DNA from: Chitinophagaceae bacterium | GTDB taxonomy: Bacteria > Bacteroidota > Bacteroidia > Chitinophagales > Chitinophagaceae | DNA: 64,000 bases | Assembly (NCBI GenBank): GCA_004173235.1 | Contig: SEAC01000015.1 | Coordinates: forward strand, 496,001 to 560,000 | Direction of reading: 5' to 3' | Shown: one piece after another, positions 27,501 through 34,695 of the stretch | Layout of the letters: every line of letters starts with the position of its first letter | Position numbering within the stretch: position 1 is the stretch's first letter | Translations under genes and position numbers: made by a program | The notes under the pieces: model-generated | What the model was told of the DNA's origin: nothing | What the model saw: the letters and a program-made list of their open reading frames with translations, nothing else | Database searches by the model: none

Positions 27501-28081
27501 AGATCTTCAATGCGGTTAAGGTCCTGCTCGGTGGCATCGAGCTTTTGCTTGGCTTCCTTTTTTCGCGTTTTGTAAATGGAGATGCCGGCTGCCTGCTCGA
27601 GCATCCTGCGGCGCGAGTTGTCCTTGTCTTTGATCAGATCGTCTACCATACCGAGCTCGATGATTGCGTAAGAATCGGTAGACACGCCCGTATCCATAAA
27701 CAGGTTCTGGATATCCTTCAGTCTGCACGAAACGTCGTTCAGCCGGTATTCGCTTTCACCGCTCTTGTAGAATTTGCGGGTGATGGTAACGGTGTTGAAC
27801 TCCGTTGGCAGGAGGTTCTTGGTATTTTCGAAGGTGAGGCTCACCTCGGCGAGTCCGGACGCGCTCCGCGTTTTGGAGCCGTTGAACACCAGCGCCTCCA
27901 GGTTTTCGGAGCGGAGATGCGAGATCTTCTGCTCTCCGATCACCCAGCGGATGGAGTCCACGATGTTGCTTTTGCCGCAGCCGTTGGGCCCGACAATGCC
28001 GGTGATGTTCTCGTCGAAGTTGACAATGGTCTTGTCCGCAAAGGACTTGAACCCTTTGATTTCCAGGGATTTTAGTCGCAC
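24545..28081 (-). CDS. smc: Chromosome segregation protein SMC
   Basis: 1,178 residues, full length. SMC dimers form the ATP-driven condensin ring that organises and separates chromosomes. It begins with a GTG start giving the canonical MRLKSLEIKGFKSFADKT. Walker A GPNGCGKS is at 31-38. A long coiled coil follows (about 170-500), then the hinge (about 505-665, with SIKFLHKNP and the glycine-rich LTGGSVGLFEGKK), and the returning coiled coil. The C-terminal head has the signature QLSGGERTLTATALL and Walker B ILDEVDAPLDD (D1108-E1109). No scpA or scpB is adjacent. The gene diverges from the Usp gene, with a perfect -7 element at 28102. Confidence 0.97.
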   Translation of the reverse strand: MRLKSLEIKGFKSFADKTIVNFDENITGIVGPNGCGKSNIVDSIRWVIGEQKISHLRSENLEALVFNGSKTRSASGLAEVSLTFENTKNLLPTEFNTVTITRKFYKSGESEYRLNDVSCRLKDIQNLFMDTGVSTDSYAIIELGMVDDLIKDKDNSRRRMLEQAAGISIYKTRKKEAKQKLDATEQDLNRIEDLLFEINNQLKSLENQAKKAEKYYEIKKDYRELSVELAKAALEGFNLAFRDLNEKHESETDKRIALEADIATREAGLEQERVDFIDRERELHSMQQGFNELVQQVRTKENEKNLASQRLEYLRERATGLQDFLQRAGGQISGIEESIQFTTQQIGDEEEALQGLTEQLESFRSSVDASRGILDEKRNALNSLRTAYQQIQRSQFDAEKKVAIADTSIQNLQRAIFQLEEERGQREDQIAQLEVEKENRQKELDQRKTDLEQLQQHHNNTKEQILKTQQVLEGLRGQLADESRKLDAKKNEHDLLKSLIDSMEGYPESIKFLHKNPSWNHNAPILSDIIYVKEEYRAAVENVLEPYLNYYVVENLKEGLQAVHLLDDNKKGKANFFLLDRVNDAGGNAHTAPAGTIPAMDVIEVDAQYRALASHLLGNVFIASDESALEQSNGSVILEKSGKYVKGKYTLTGGSVGLFEGKKIGRAKNLEKLAKDIQAQQTVVDGLRTEIGARQNEVVAFNADLRENAIRDAEREIQQLTNGLFAVQNRLENTQHAQAQSRVRLEDLQGQLDTTHQSVDGVRIELTELNEHIAEYAQQLQEAETAYRDIENEYNNVNTQYNNANLNLTRQQSKISALKQELTFKSNQLQDLHTQVQNSTKQLSETSEQVEQLEGSLKDTEESLYELMRRRESEEKALNEKDQAYYNIRNQLSARESELRSLVKEKEAIEQLLSAMKDKLTDVKLQLAGMKERLSVEFRINLEDIIDEPRTSETPVEELQEKADRMKKRLENLGEVNPTAIEAFEEMKKRYEFIVEQKDDLVNAKESLLQTIAEVETTANQKFLDTFTMVRENFIRVFKTLFTEDDQCDLILENPDNLAETGIDIMAKPKGKRPSSIGQLSGGERTLTATALLFAIYLIKPAPFCILDEVDAPLDDANVGKFTNMIREFSNNSQFIIVTHNKTTMSTVDVIYGVTMQEPGVSKLVPVDFRNLAAVAAN

Positions 28082-28101
28082 TCTTCAGCTTATTAGGTCG
28101 A

Positions 28102-28109
28102 CAAATATA
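28102..28109 (-). promoter_or_regulatory. -7 element TATATTTG of smc
   Basis: Perfect TAnnTTTG on the minus strand, 20 bases before the GTG at 28081, which supports that start. On the plus strand it overlaps a TATAGGC word (28106-28112) that recurs as an inverted repeat at 28239-28259. Confidence 0.55.
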
Positions 28110-28238
28110 GGCTAATGGGTCATATGGGGTTTTGGGGTTTATACACGCCATATGTGAACAAGAAGTGGATAAAAAAACAGCCGGGCAAACACGATCCAGC
28201 TTGTTACATATAAGTGAAAACATTTACGATGCCTGCCG

Positions 28239-28259
28239 TATAGGCGAATTTTGCCTATA
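28239..28259. promoter_or_regulatory. Inverted repeat TATAGGC-N7-GCCTATA upstream of the Usp gene
   Basis: Perfect seven-base arms with a seven-base spacer, 25 bases before the ATG at 28285. A third copy of the half-site overlaps the smc -7 element. It could be an operator or a 5' leader hairpin. Confidence 0.4.
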
Positions 28260-28284
28260 TTATTTAACCCTTGATCAAACACTC

Positions 28285-29070
28285 ATGAAGACAATAATTG
28301 TTCCCGTTGATTTTTCCGAAAATGCGCACTCCACCGCCCGCTACGCGCTTCATATGCTTTCCGGCATTCCCGAGGTTAGCATCGTTTTGTACCATATGTA
28401 CGAGAAGGCAAACGAAGAGGAAGAAGCCTACTTTCGCCTTGAGGCCATGAAAACCGAATTGAGCAATGTTGCCGTGATGAGCATTGCCTGCCACGCGGAG
28501 CCCGGCTCCGACTTTCCTGAATCGCTCGCCCGCTTCGCCCGCCATTGGTCGGCATCGCTTATTGTGATGGGACTTACCGGGCAAAGCAAGCTCGGTCAGA
28601 TCTTCATGACCAGCAATACCCTGAAACTTGTCGAAAAGAACCCATGTCCCGTCATGGTGATCCCTCCGCAGGCGCAGTTTACACGCATCCGCAATGTTGC
28701 GCTCACGTCCGACTTCCGCGACGTAGACCTGTCCACGCCTGTCGGCCCTATCAAGCAGGTTCTTGAAATGTTTGCTCCGTCACTCCATATCGTGAACGTC
28801 AACAGCGAGCACTACGTTGCGCTCACCGAGCATTTCCTGGAGCAGAAGTCGCGCATGAACGCGCTCTTTGCCGATTTCAACCCTGAATTCTACTTTATTG
28901 GAACCTACGATTTCCACGAAACGATCAACCAGTTTGTTGCCGACAAACAGATAGACATGGTGATCACCATTCCGCGCTCGCACTCGTTCATCGACAAACT
29001 TTTCAACCCGAATCATACGAAAAAGTTGGTTGTCAGCAGCACGGTGCCGGTGCTTGCGGCGCACGAATAA
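28285..29070 (+). CDS. Universal stress protein, tandem Usp domains
   Basis: 261 residues from the ATG at 28285 (MKTIIVPVDFSENA). The frame is open for 51 codons upstream but that stretch shows no protein-like character and spans the divergent promoter region. Domain 1 (about 1-138) is a clear UspA domain, ending with the nucleotide-loop region VMGLTGQSKLGQIFMTSNT and the strand PCPVMVIPP. Domain 2 (about 142-261) is a second, more degenerate Usp fold ending STVPVLAA, where the ATP-binding glycines are replaced (PRSHSFIDKLFNPNHTKKLV). The mix of one motif-bearing and one degenerate domain is common in Bacteroidota. A perfect terminator follows. Confidence 0.9.
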   Translation: MKTIIVPVDFSENAHSTARYALHMLSGIPEVSIVLYHMYEKANEEEEAYFRLEAMKTELSNVAVMSIACHAEPGSDFPESLARFARHWSASLIVMGLTGQSKLGQIFMTSNTLKLVEKNPCPVMVIPPQAQFTRIRNVALTSDFRDVDLSTPVGPIKQVLEMFAPSLHIVNVNSEHYVALTEHFLEQKSRMNALFADFNPEFYFIGTYDFHETINQFVADKQIDMVITIPRSHSFIDKLFNPNHTKKLVVSSTVPVLAAHE

Positions 29071-29088
29071 GGTTTACTTATCAGATCC

Positions 29089-29120
29089 GTCCGGCAGCCA
29101 TCCAGTTGCCGGACTTTTTT
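29089..29120 (+). terminator. Intrinsic terminator after the Usp gene
   Basis: GTCCGGCA (29089-29096) pairs exactly with TGCCGGAC (29107-29114), followed by six T residues. Confidence 0.85.
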
Positions 29121-29227
29121 ATGCTTTTCGATGTGCGGCCGATATCTAAACCGTGGTTCTGACTTTCAGATGTATTTTCGACGCGTTCTTCCTGGCCATT
29201 GTGCAGGATCTCACGAAAAACGATTGC

Positions 29228-30175
29228 ATGAAAAATATAAAGCTGATCGAAGTGCCTTCCGAGATCGGGGCAGGCACGCGAGGCGCTTCACTGGGCATTG
29301 AAGCGATCAAGATCGCGGCCCTCGACTTCATGAGCAATTTCTTCATCCACTTTCCGTCCGACCGGATACCGGTTGAAAATAAGCTGCTCTACGAGCCCAT
29401 CGAATCGCCTTATGCCAAGCGCATCAAGGGCATCGCTTCGATGTATGATAAGGTGAGCAAGTCGGTAGCCGAAACGCTCAAGTCGAATTTCTTTCCCGTG
29501 GTGCTCAGCGGCGACCACAGCATTGCCGGAGCTACTATTGCGGGCATACGCATCGCGAAGCCGAAGAGCCGCCTCGGCGTGATCTGGATCGATGCGCATG
29601 CGGACCTGCATACGCCTTACACCACGCCTTCCGGCAACATGCACGGCATGCCGCTGGCGCTTTCCATTAACGAGGACAATAGCGAGAACGCCGTTCACGA
29701 GCTCGATGCGGAAACGGCCAGCATGTGGAAGGGACTGAAGAACCTCGGTAAGATCGCCCCCAAAGTGCTTCCCGAAGACGTCGTTTTCATCGCGCTTCGT
29801 GATTTCGAAAAAGAAGAAAAAGCCCTTATCGACAAATACGGTATCAAGGTGATCAGCACGAAGGAAGTGCGCAGCAAAGGCCCGGAGAACATCGTGCGGG
29901 CCGTCACGCGTTACCTCTCCGAGTGCACCGACATCTACATTTCTTTTGATGTGGACTCGCTCGATTCATCCATCAGCAAAGGCACGGGCACACCCGTGAG
30001 CAATGGTCTCCGCGAGCGCGAAGCCGAAGACCTTGTAAGCAAGTTCATGCAAAACCGGAAGGTGTGCTGCTTTGAGCTTACCGAAGTGAACCCCACGCTG
30101 GACAAGGAAAACCTGATGGCGGAGATCGCGTTCAACATCCTGCAACGGAGCGTGAATGTTTTGATGTACTCGTAG
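29228..30175 (+). CDS. rocF: Arginase family protein
   Basis: 315 residues from the ATG at 29228 (MKNIKLIEVPSEIGAG); the frame is open 25 codons upstream without support. All six Mn ligands are present: H97 in SGDHS, D122/H124/D126 in DAHADLHTP, and D241/D243 in SFDVDSLD. The segment IGAGTRGASLGIEAIK near the N-terminus and NMHGMPLALS, which follows the second motif, are typical of arginases, which split arginine to ornithine and urea. No urease, ornithine-cyclodeaminase or transporter genes are adjacent. A TATTTTCG element at 29173-29180 is a possible -7. The gene converges on an SDR gene, with a long inverted repeat between them. Confidence 0.88.
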   Translation: MKNIKLIEVPSEIGAGTRGASLGIEAIKIAALDFMSNFFIHFPSDRIPVENKLLYEPIESPYAKRIKGIASMYDKVSKSVAETLKSNFFPVVLSGDHSIAGATIAGIRIAKPKSRLGVIWIDAHADLHTPYTTPSGNMHGMPLALSINEDNSENAVHELDAETASMWKGLKNLGKIAPKVLPEDVVFIALRDFEKEEKALIDKYGIKVISTKEVRSKGPENIVRAVTRYLSECTDIYISFDVDSLDSSISKGTGTPVSNGLREREAEDLVSKFMQNRKVCCFELTEVNPTLDKENLMAEIAFNILQRSVNVLMYS

Positions 30176-30187
30176 TGTTCCAGTAGA

Positions 30188-30311
30188 GAAAGAACGCAGA
30201 TTCCGCTAAAGCGGAATACGCAGATTTGATAAGATTGTTATGATTTGCTTACGCGCGCCAGCATTAGTATCTGCGCTAATCATATAGGTCATAATAGATC
30301 TGCGTTCTTTC
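30188..30311. repeat. Nested inverted repeat (ACGCAGAT words) between arginase and SDR genes
   Basis: GAAAGAACGCAGAT (30188-30201) is the exact reverse complement of ATCTGCGTTCTTTC (30298-30311). Inside it are a small hairpin ATTCCGC-TAAA-GCGGAAT (30200-30217), a second ACGCAGAT (30118+100, i.e. 30218-30225) and a second opposed ATCTGCG (about 30269-30275). The right arm lies inside the coding sequence of the SDR gene, whose last residues (GKNADLL) it encodes. Confidence 0.65.
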
Positions 30312-31197
30312 CCTCGTCTATGCTGAAAGTTTTGCGTAATCCCTCTTCAAAACTTGTGGGCTTGTAGTCCAGTTCCCGCACGGCCTTGCTGATATCAAAA
30401 CCCGTTTTGGGCGGGCGGCGTGCAGGCTGGGCAAAGGTTTGCTCGGTTTCGGGCGCGATGAGTGTCTCATCAAGGCCGAGCAGGCGGGCGGTGGCCACAG
30501 CCATCTCAAAAGGGGTGCGGGCATCGGCCCCCGAAACATGCCAGGTGCCGGCGCGGTGCTCGAGTGTGATCTTCACCAGCGCATCAACGAGGTCTTCCAC
30601 GTAGGTTGGCGTGCGCAGCTGGTCGGAAAAAATGCGGAGTGACTTGCCTTCAGCAAGCGCGTCTGCTACCATCGTAAGGAGGTTGCCCCGCCCCGCGCGC
30701 GGGGCGCCGTACACCAGCACCGTGCGAACGATCGTCCAAGGTCCTGCATAACCGTGCACAAGTTCTTCCGCGCGTTTCTTGGTAAGTCCGTAATAATTCA
30801 CCGGCGACTGTTCATCGTCTTCGCGGTAAAAACCTTTCGCGCCATCAAAAACAAAGTCTGTTGAAAGGTAGATGAAGTGCGCCCCGCCCGCGTGCGCAAG
30901 AAGATGACGCGTTGCGTCTACGTTCACACCATCGGCAAGTGCATGGTCCTGCTCGCACAGGTCGGGTTTGGAAATGGCTGCACAATGGATGATGCAGTCG
31001 GGCTTTACCCCGAATAATACAGTCTCTACCTGCGCTTCCGCGGTAATGTCAAGCTCAACGTATCGCAGCGTCGGCGCCGTAAACGAAAGCCGGCAATCGC
31101 CTTTCCCGGTAGCGATCACATTTGCATGTTGCGCCAACTTTTCAGAAAGGTAATTGCCGACAAATCCGTTGGCCCCGGTGATCAAAACCGTTTGCAT
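30289..31197 (-). CDS. SDR-family NAD(P)-dependent reductase, dTDP-4-dehydrorhamnose reductase (RmlD)-like
   Basis: 302 residues. The Rossmann dinucleotide motif is G8-x2-G11-x2-G14. The catalytic Y136-x3-K140 (YYGLTK) and the STDFVFDG segment (112-119) are typical of RmlD-type extended SDRs, which reduce 4-keto sugar nucleotides with NADPH. The substrate-binding RTPTYVEDLVDAL motif is also present. No other rml genes are nearby, so the true substrate may differ (for example a methionine adenosyltransferase beta-like role cannot be excluded). The start is supported by a perfect -7 element four bases upstream. The last seven or so residues are encoded by the arm of an intergenic inverted repeat, so the natural C-terminus may have been extended by it. 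Confidence 0.82.
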   Translation of the reverse strand: MQTVLITGANGFVGNYLSEKLAQHANVIATGKGDCRLSFTAPTLRYVELDITAEAQVETVLFGVKPDCIIHCAAISKPDLCEQDHALADGVNVDATRHLLAHAGGAHFIYLSTDFVFDGAKGFYREDDEQSPVNYYGLTKKRAEELVHGYAGPWTIVRTVLVYGAPRAGRGNLLTMVADALAEGKSLRIFSDQLRTPTYVEDLVDALVKITLEHRAGTWHVSGADARTPFEMAVATARLLGLDETLIAPETEQTFAQPARRPPKTGFDISKAVRELDYKPTSFEEGLRKTFSIDEGKNADLL

Positions 31198-31201
31198 GGG
31201 C

Positions 31202-31209
31202 CAAATATA
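31202..31209 (-). promoter_or_regulatory. Perfect -7 element TATATTTG four bases before the SDR ATG
   Basis: Minus strand reads TATATTTG-GCCC-ATG, the same geometry as at 23493. It lies in the 20-base gap after the lipoprotein gene. Confidence 0.6.
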
Positions 31210-31217
31210 GCGGGCCT

Positions 31218-31841
31218 TTAGGGCACGAGGTTGTACATATCTACCAGTTGCTGGTAGCTCAGCGAGCGCACGGTGAGCGTATCGAGGCCACGGCGCTGCA
31301 ACTCCTGGGGGCTGAAAACGAAGTAGCGCATCCGCACATTGCTGCTGCCGCTGGCGAACCAGGGTGCCGCATCTTCTTTCAGCTCCAGTTTCACGTCAAC
31401 GCCTCCGATCTTTTTCAAGTAGTCCCAATACACAGGGAAGTTCATGCGCTCAATGGGGAGATAGAAATAGAATGGCATTCCCATGGCGGGCATGTTGCCG
31501 TTGTCGGCGAAGTTGTAACCCTTGCTGAACACGAGCACGGCGCCATTGTCGATCATGCTTTGCGTCAATTGATGAAATCCGCGGCTGAGGGTGTACTTCA
31601 GCGTACCATTGTCGCCGTTGGTGCGCGTCCAGTTGGTGCCCGGCTCCCAATCGGTAACGGTCATCGAGCTGTTGCTGATGCTGCTGAACTGGCCACGGTC
31701 GGGGTGCGCCGGAGGAGGCGTGGCCGGGAATGAGGTTGTGTCGGTGGTTGTGGCTGTTGCTGCGGGCTCCTGGATTTCCGACTTACGGCATGCGGTAAAG
31801 AGCAGGGCCACAGAGAGTGTGGTTAAAAGTCCCCTTTTCAT
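31218..31841 (-). CDS. Putative lipoprotein, function unknown
   Basis: 207 residues. A type II signal peptide is clear: MKRGLLTTLSVALLFTAC with a lipobox ending at C18. A Thr/Pro/Ala-rich linker (about 25-50) follows. The remaining 150 residues are a compact domain with Trp-rich strands (DWEPGTNWTRTNG), VLVFSKGYNFADNG and YFYLPIERMNF. This arrangement recurs in small Bacteroidota lipoproteins but has no function I can name. The protein would be anchored at the periplasmic face of a membrane. It lies upstream of the SDR gene on the same strand and diverges from pfkA. Confidence 0.72.
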   Translation of the reverse strand: MKRGLLTTLSVALLFTACRKSEIQEPAATATTTDTTSFPATPPPAHPDRGQFSSISNSSMTVTDWEPGTNWTRTNGDNGTLKYTLSRGFHQLTQSMIDNGAVLVFSKGYNFADNGNMPAMGMPFYFYLPIERMNFPVYWDYLKKIGGVDVKLELKEDAAPWFASGSSNVRMRYFVFSPQELQRRGLDTLTVRSLSYQQLVDMYNLVP

Positions 31842-31983
31842 AATTGTGTGTTTTTGAGGTTAGCTTCTGTTAAAAAATCACAATTCATGCCATTATGTTC
31901 GATCGGCAAAAGAAACTACCTTACGCGGCCTAAGGGTTTTGGCCGATTAAGTGTGTAGTAAAGACACAATGCCGGCAAAAGCT

Positions 31984-31991
31984 TACTTTTG
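31984..31991 (+). promoter_or_regulatory. -7 element TACTTTTG of pfkA
   Basis: Perfect TAnnTTTG 48 bases before the pfkA ATG, giving a leader of about 42 bases. The rest of the 198-base divergent gap (31842-32039) shows nothing else I can support. Confidence 0.5.
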
Positions 31992-32039
31992 AGCCTGTAA
32001 CGACTGCTTGCGCTAAACGAACAGAAACGATTATCTGGA

Positions 32040-33023
32040 ATGGAAAAAAAAGTTTCCCGCATTGGCGTGCTCACGTCGGGGGGTGATTCTCCTGGGATGA
32101 ATGCCGCGATCCGTGCGGTGGTGCGCACTGGCAATTATTATGGGCTGGAAGTGTACGGGATCATGCGTGGCTACCAGGGTCTGCTCGAAGACGACATCAT
32201 GCGGATGGACAGCCGCTCGGTGGCCAACATCATACAGCGCGGCGGCACCATCCTGAAAACGGCCCGCTGCAAGCTTTTTTATGAGCCCGAAGGACGCGCC
32301 AAGGCTTATGAAGTGCTGAAAGGCCGCGGCATCGATGGCCTCGTCATCATCGGCGGCGACGGATCATTTCGCGGCGCAGTGAGCTTCAGCCGCGAGTACG
32401 ACATTCCCTGTATCGGCCTGGCAGGCACCATCGACAAAGATATTTTCGGTACCGATTTTACCATCGGATTTGACACGGCAGTCAACACGGCCATCGAGGC
32501 CATCGACAAGATCCGCGACACCGCCGATGCACACGATCGCCTCTTTATCGTAGAAGTGATGGGCCGCGATGCCGGCTACATTGCCCTTCACAGCGGCATC
32601 GGCACGGGCGCCGAGCATATCCTCGTTCCCGAGCAAAAGACGGACATCAAATCGGTCATCGCATCCCTTAAGGAAAAAGAGCGCCGCAAGAAACTGGTAA
32701 ACATTATCGTGGTTGCCGAAGGCGATGAATTCGGTGGCGCCAATAAGGTGGCTGAAGCCATCATGAAGGAACTGCCCAACGCAGAAACGCGTGTTTGCAT
32801 TCTTGGACACATCCAGCGCGGAGGCTCCCCTACCTCGATGGACCGCCTCATCGCCAGCCGCATGGGCTACCACGCCGTTGAGTGCCTCATTGAAGGGCGT
32901 CACAACGTTTTCGTAGGCATTCAAAATAACAGGATGAACTACGTGCCCCTCGACCAGGTGGGCAAGAAAAAAGGCACGATCAGCCCGGAGTGGATGAAGA
33001 TCGTGAAGATACTAGCTAGTTAA
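32040..33023 (+). CDS. pfkA: ATP-dependent 6-phosphofructokinase
   Basis: 327 residues, the standard length of bacterial PfkA. It phosphorylates fructose-6-phosphate to fructose-1,6-bisphosphate, committing sugar to glycolysis. The ATP site has SGGDSPGMNAAIR (13-25) and GGDGS (105-109). The glycine after GGD and the glycine at 129 in AGTIDKD mark the ATP-using form; pyrophosphate-dependent enzymes carry Asp and Lys there. The catalytic T130-I-D132 and the fructose-6-phosphate segment VMGRDAGYIAL are intact, as are the C-terminal LGHIQRGG residues. pyk follows on the same strand 113 bases later, separated by a hairpin-forming heptamer repeat. Co-regulation with pyk is likely but not proven. 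Confidence 0.96.
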   Translation: MEKKVSRIGVLTSGGDSPGMNAAIRAVVRTGNYYGLEVYGIMRGYQGLLEDDIMRMDSRSVANIIQRGGTILKTARCKLFYEPEGRAKAYEVLKGRGIDGLVIIGGDGSFRGAVSFSREYDIPCIGLAGTIDKDIFGTDFTIGFDTAVNTAIEAIDKIRDTADAHDRLFIVEVMGRDAGYIALHSGIGTGAEHILVPEQKTDIKSVIASLKEKERRKKLVNIIVVAEGDEFGGANKVAEAIMKELPNAETRVCILGHIQRGGSPTSMDRLIASRMGYHAVECLIEGRHNVFVGIQNNRMNYVPLDQVGKKKGTISPEWMKIVKILAS

Positions 33024-33032
33024 CAAAGGTCA

Positions 33033-33125
33033 GATGTGAGATGTGAAATGTCAGTTGTCGGGTCTAATTCACATTCCACATCTCACATTTCACATCTCAC
33101 ATCTCACATCTCACATCTCACATTA
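33033..33125. repeat. Heptamer tandem array with inverted copies between pfkA and pyk
   Basis: Eight head-to-tail heptamers of the CACATCT type run from 33070 to about 33125 (four are identical, 33091-33118). Three copies in the opposite orientation (AGATGTG type) lie at about 33032-33051. The 19 bases at 33033-33051 are the exact reverse complement of 33085-33103, so the gap can fold into a 19-bp stem, and the extra units allow several registers. pyk begins 12 bases after the array. Confidence 0.75.
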
Positions 33126-33136
33126 ATCAAGATATT

Positions 33137-34627
33137 ATGAGCAAGAACGTCGGAAAGTATTACCACAAGTCGATGGATAAAACTGCAGGTATCGAGCATA
33201 CCTACCATCGCACCAAGATCGTTGCGACCGTAGGACCTGCCTGCGACACTTATGACAAGCTCCTCGAGCTGATCAAGTGCGGCGTGAACGTATTCCGTCT
33301 CAACTTTTCGCACGGCACCCACGAAGACAAGGCGAAGATCATCGAGTTCATCCGCCAGATCAATAAAAGCGAGCCGTACAACATCGCCATCCTCGGCGAC
33401 CTGCAGGGACCGAAGCTCCGCGTAGGCGAAATGGAGAACGGGGGCATGGACGTTCGTCCCGGCGATGTGCTCACGTTCACCAACGAAAAGCTCGTTGGCA
33501 ACAAGGAGCGCATCTACGTTTCTTACCCCAACCTCCACGCCGACGTGAAAGTGGGCAACACCATCATGATCGACGACGGAAAGATCGAAGTGAAGGTGGT
33601 CAACATAATGCGCAACAACGATGTGCAGGTGGAAGTGGTGCTCGGCGGATTCCTTTCCAGCAAGAAAGGCGTCAACCTGCCGGATACGAAGATTTCACTT
33701 CCGGCGATCACCGACAAAGACCTCGTCGACCTCGAATTCATCATCGACCAGGAGCTCGACTGGGTGGCGCTTTCGTTCGTGCGCAGCGTAAAGGACATCA
33801 TCATCCTGCGCAACAAGCTGCAGGAACGCAAGAGCAAAACGAAGATCATCGCCAAAATTGAAAAACCCGAGGCTCTCAATAACATCCGCGACATCATCGT
33901 GGAATCCGATGCCATTATGATCGCACGCGGCGACCTCGGCGTGGAGCTCCCCGTAGAGCAGATCCCGCTAATCCAGCGCCAGCTCATCCGCAAGTGTCTC
34001 CACCGCGCCAAACCCGTTATCGTGGCCACGCAAATGATGGAATCGATGATCGACCGCAGCAAACCGAACCGCTCCGAGATCACCGACGTTGCCAACGCAG
34101 TGCTCGAAGGCGCCGATGCGGTGATGCTGTCCGGCGAAACTGCTACCGGCAACCACCCAAACCTGGTGGTGGAAACGATGCGCAAGATCATCATGGAAGT
34201 GGAGCGCACCGAATACCGCTATGACCGTGAGGAGCTGCTGCAGCCGCAGTCGCACTCGCCTTCGTTTATCAGCGATGCGATCTGTTACAATGCCTGCAAG
34301 CTCGCCTCCGATGTAAAAGCGGATGCGCTGATCGGTATGACCCAAAGCGGCTACACAGGTTTCATGCTCAGCTCCTATCGTCCGCAGTCACCCTTGTTCA
34401 TCTTCACCAAGGAGCGCTCACTGGTGAACCAACTGAGCCTGAGCTGGGGCGTACGCGCTTTCTTCTATAATGAAGAAGACAGTCTCGATGCCATCATCGA
34501 AGACCAGCACGATATCCTCAAGGAACGCGGGTTCCTCAAAACCGGCGACACCGTGGTGAACACGGGCTCGACGCCGGTGCACCTCCACCTGCCCACGAAC
34601 GTGATCAAAGTGACGCGCGTGGAGTGA
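33137..34627 (+). CDS. pyk: Pyruvate kinase
   Basis: 496 residues. It transfers phosphate from phosphoenolpyruvate to ADP, the last step of glycolysis. The TKIVATVGPA strand (26-35) opens the TIM barrel. The LNFSHGTHEDKA loop, the K+/Mg2+ and substrate segment IIAKIEKPEALNNI (about 236-249), and the active-site signature MIARGDLGVELP (about 259-270) are all present. The allosteric C-terminal domain extends to the end (DTVVNTGSTPVHLHLPTN). The annotated start gives a short unusual N-terminus (MSKNVGKYYHKS); an internal ATG at 33173 (MDKTAGIEH) is an alternative. An intrinsic terminator follows. Confidence 0.96.
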   Translation: MSKNVGKYYHKSMDKTAGIEHTYHRTKIVATVGPACDTYDKLLELIKCGVNVFRLNFSHGTHEDKAKIIEFIRQINKSEPYNIAILGDLQGPKLRVGEMENGGMDVRPGDVLTFTNEKLVGNKERIYVSYPNLHADVKVGNTIMIDDGKIEVKVVNIMRNNDVQVEVVLGGFLSSKKGVNLPDTKISLPAITDKDLVDLEFIIDQELDWVALSFVRSVKDIIILRNKLQERKSKTKIIAKIEKPEALNNIRDIIVESDAIMIARGDLGVELPVEQIPLIQRQLIRKCLHRAKPVIVATQMMESMIDRSKPNRSEITDVANAVLEGADAVMLSGETATGNHPNLVVETMRKIIMEVERTEYRYDREELLQPQSHSPSFISDAICYNACKLASDVKADALIGMTQSGYTGFMLSSYRPQSPLFIFTKERSLVNQLSLSWGVRAFFYNEEDSLDAIIEDQHDILKERGFLKTGDTVVNTGSTPVHLHLPTNVIKVTRVE

Positions 34628-34648
34628 TAAGAAACAGAATAAAGTGAC

Positions 34649-34674
34649 AGGGTCGCCATCAGGTGGCCCTTTTT
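34649..34674 (+). terminator. Intrinsic terminator after pyk
   Basis: AGGGTCGCC (34649-34657) pairs with GGTGGCCCT (34662-34670) using two G-U pairs, with a four-base loop, followed by TTTT. It lies 22 bases past the pyk stop and 22 before the next gene. Confidence 0.75.
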
Positions 34675-34695
34675 CATTTGCCGTACCTTGTGCGG

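Noticed and set aside
28132..28284. N-terminal extension of the Usp protein by 51 codons
   Set aside because: Sequence lacks protein character and contains the TATAGGC inverted repeat; Usp proteins begin at MKTIIVPVDFS.
29228..30175. Recent duplication between the two ureohydrolase genes (1-773 and 29228-30175)
   Set aside because: Beyond the metal motifs the sequences differ throughout, so they are separate subfamilies.
33070..33125. CRISPR-like array
   Set aside because: Units are seven bases with no spacers, and no cas genes are present.
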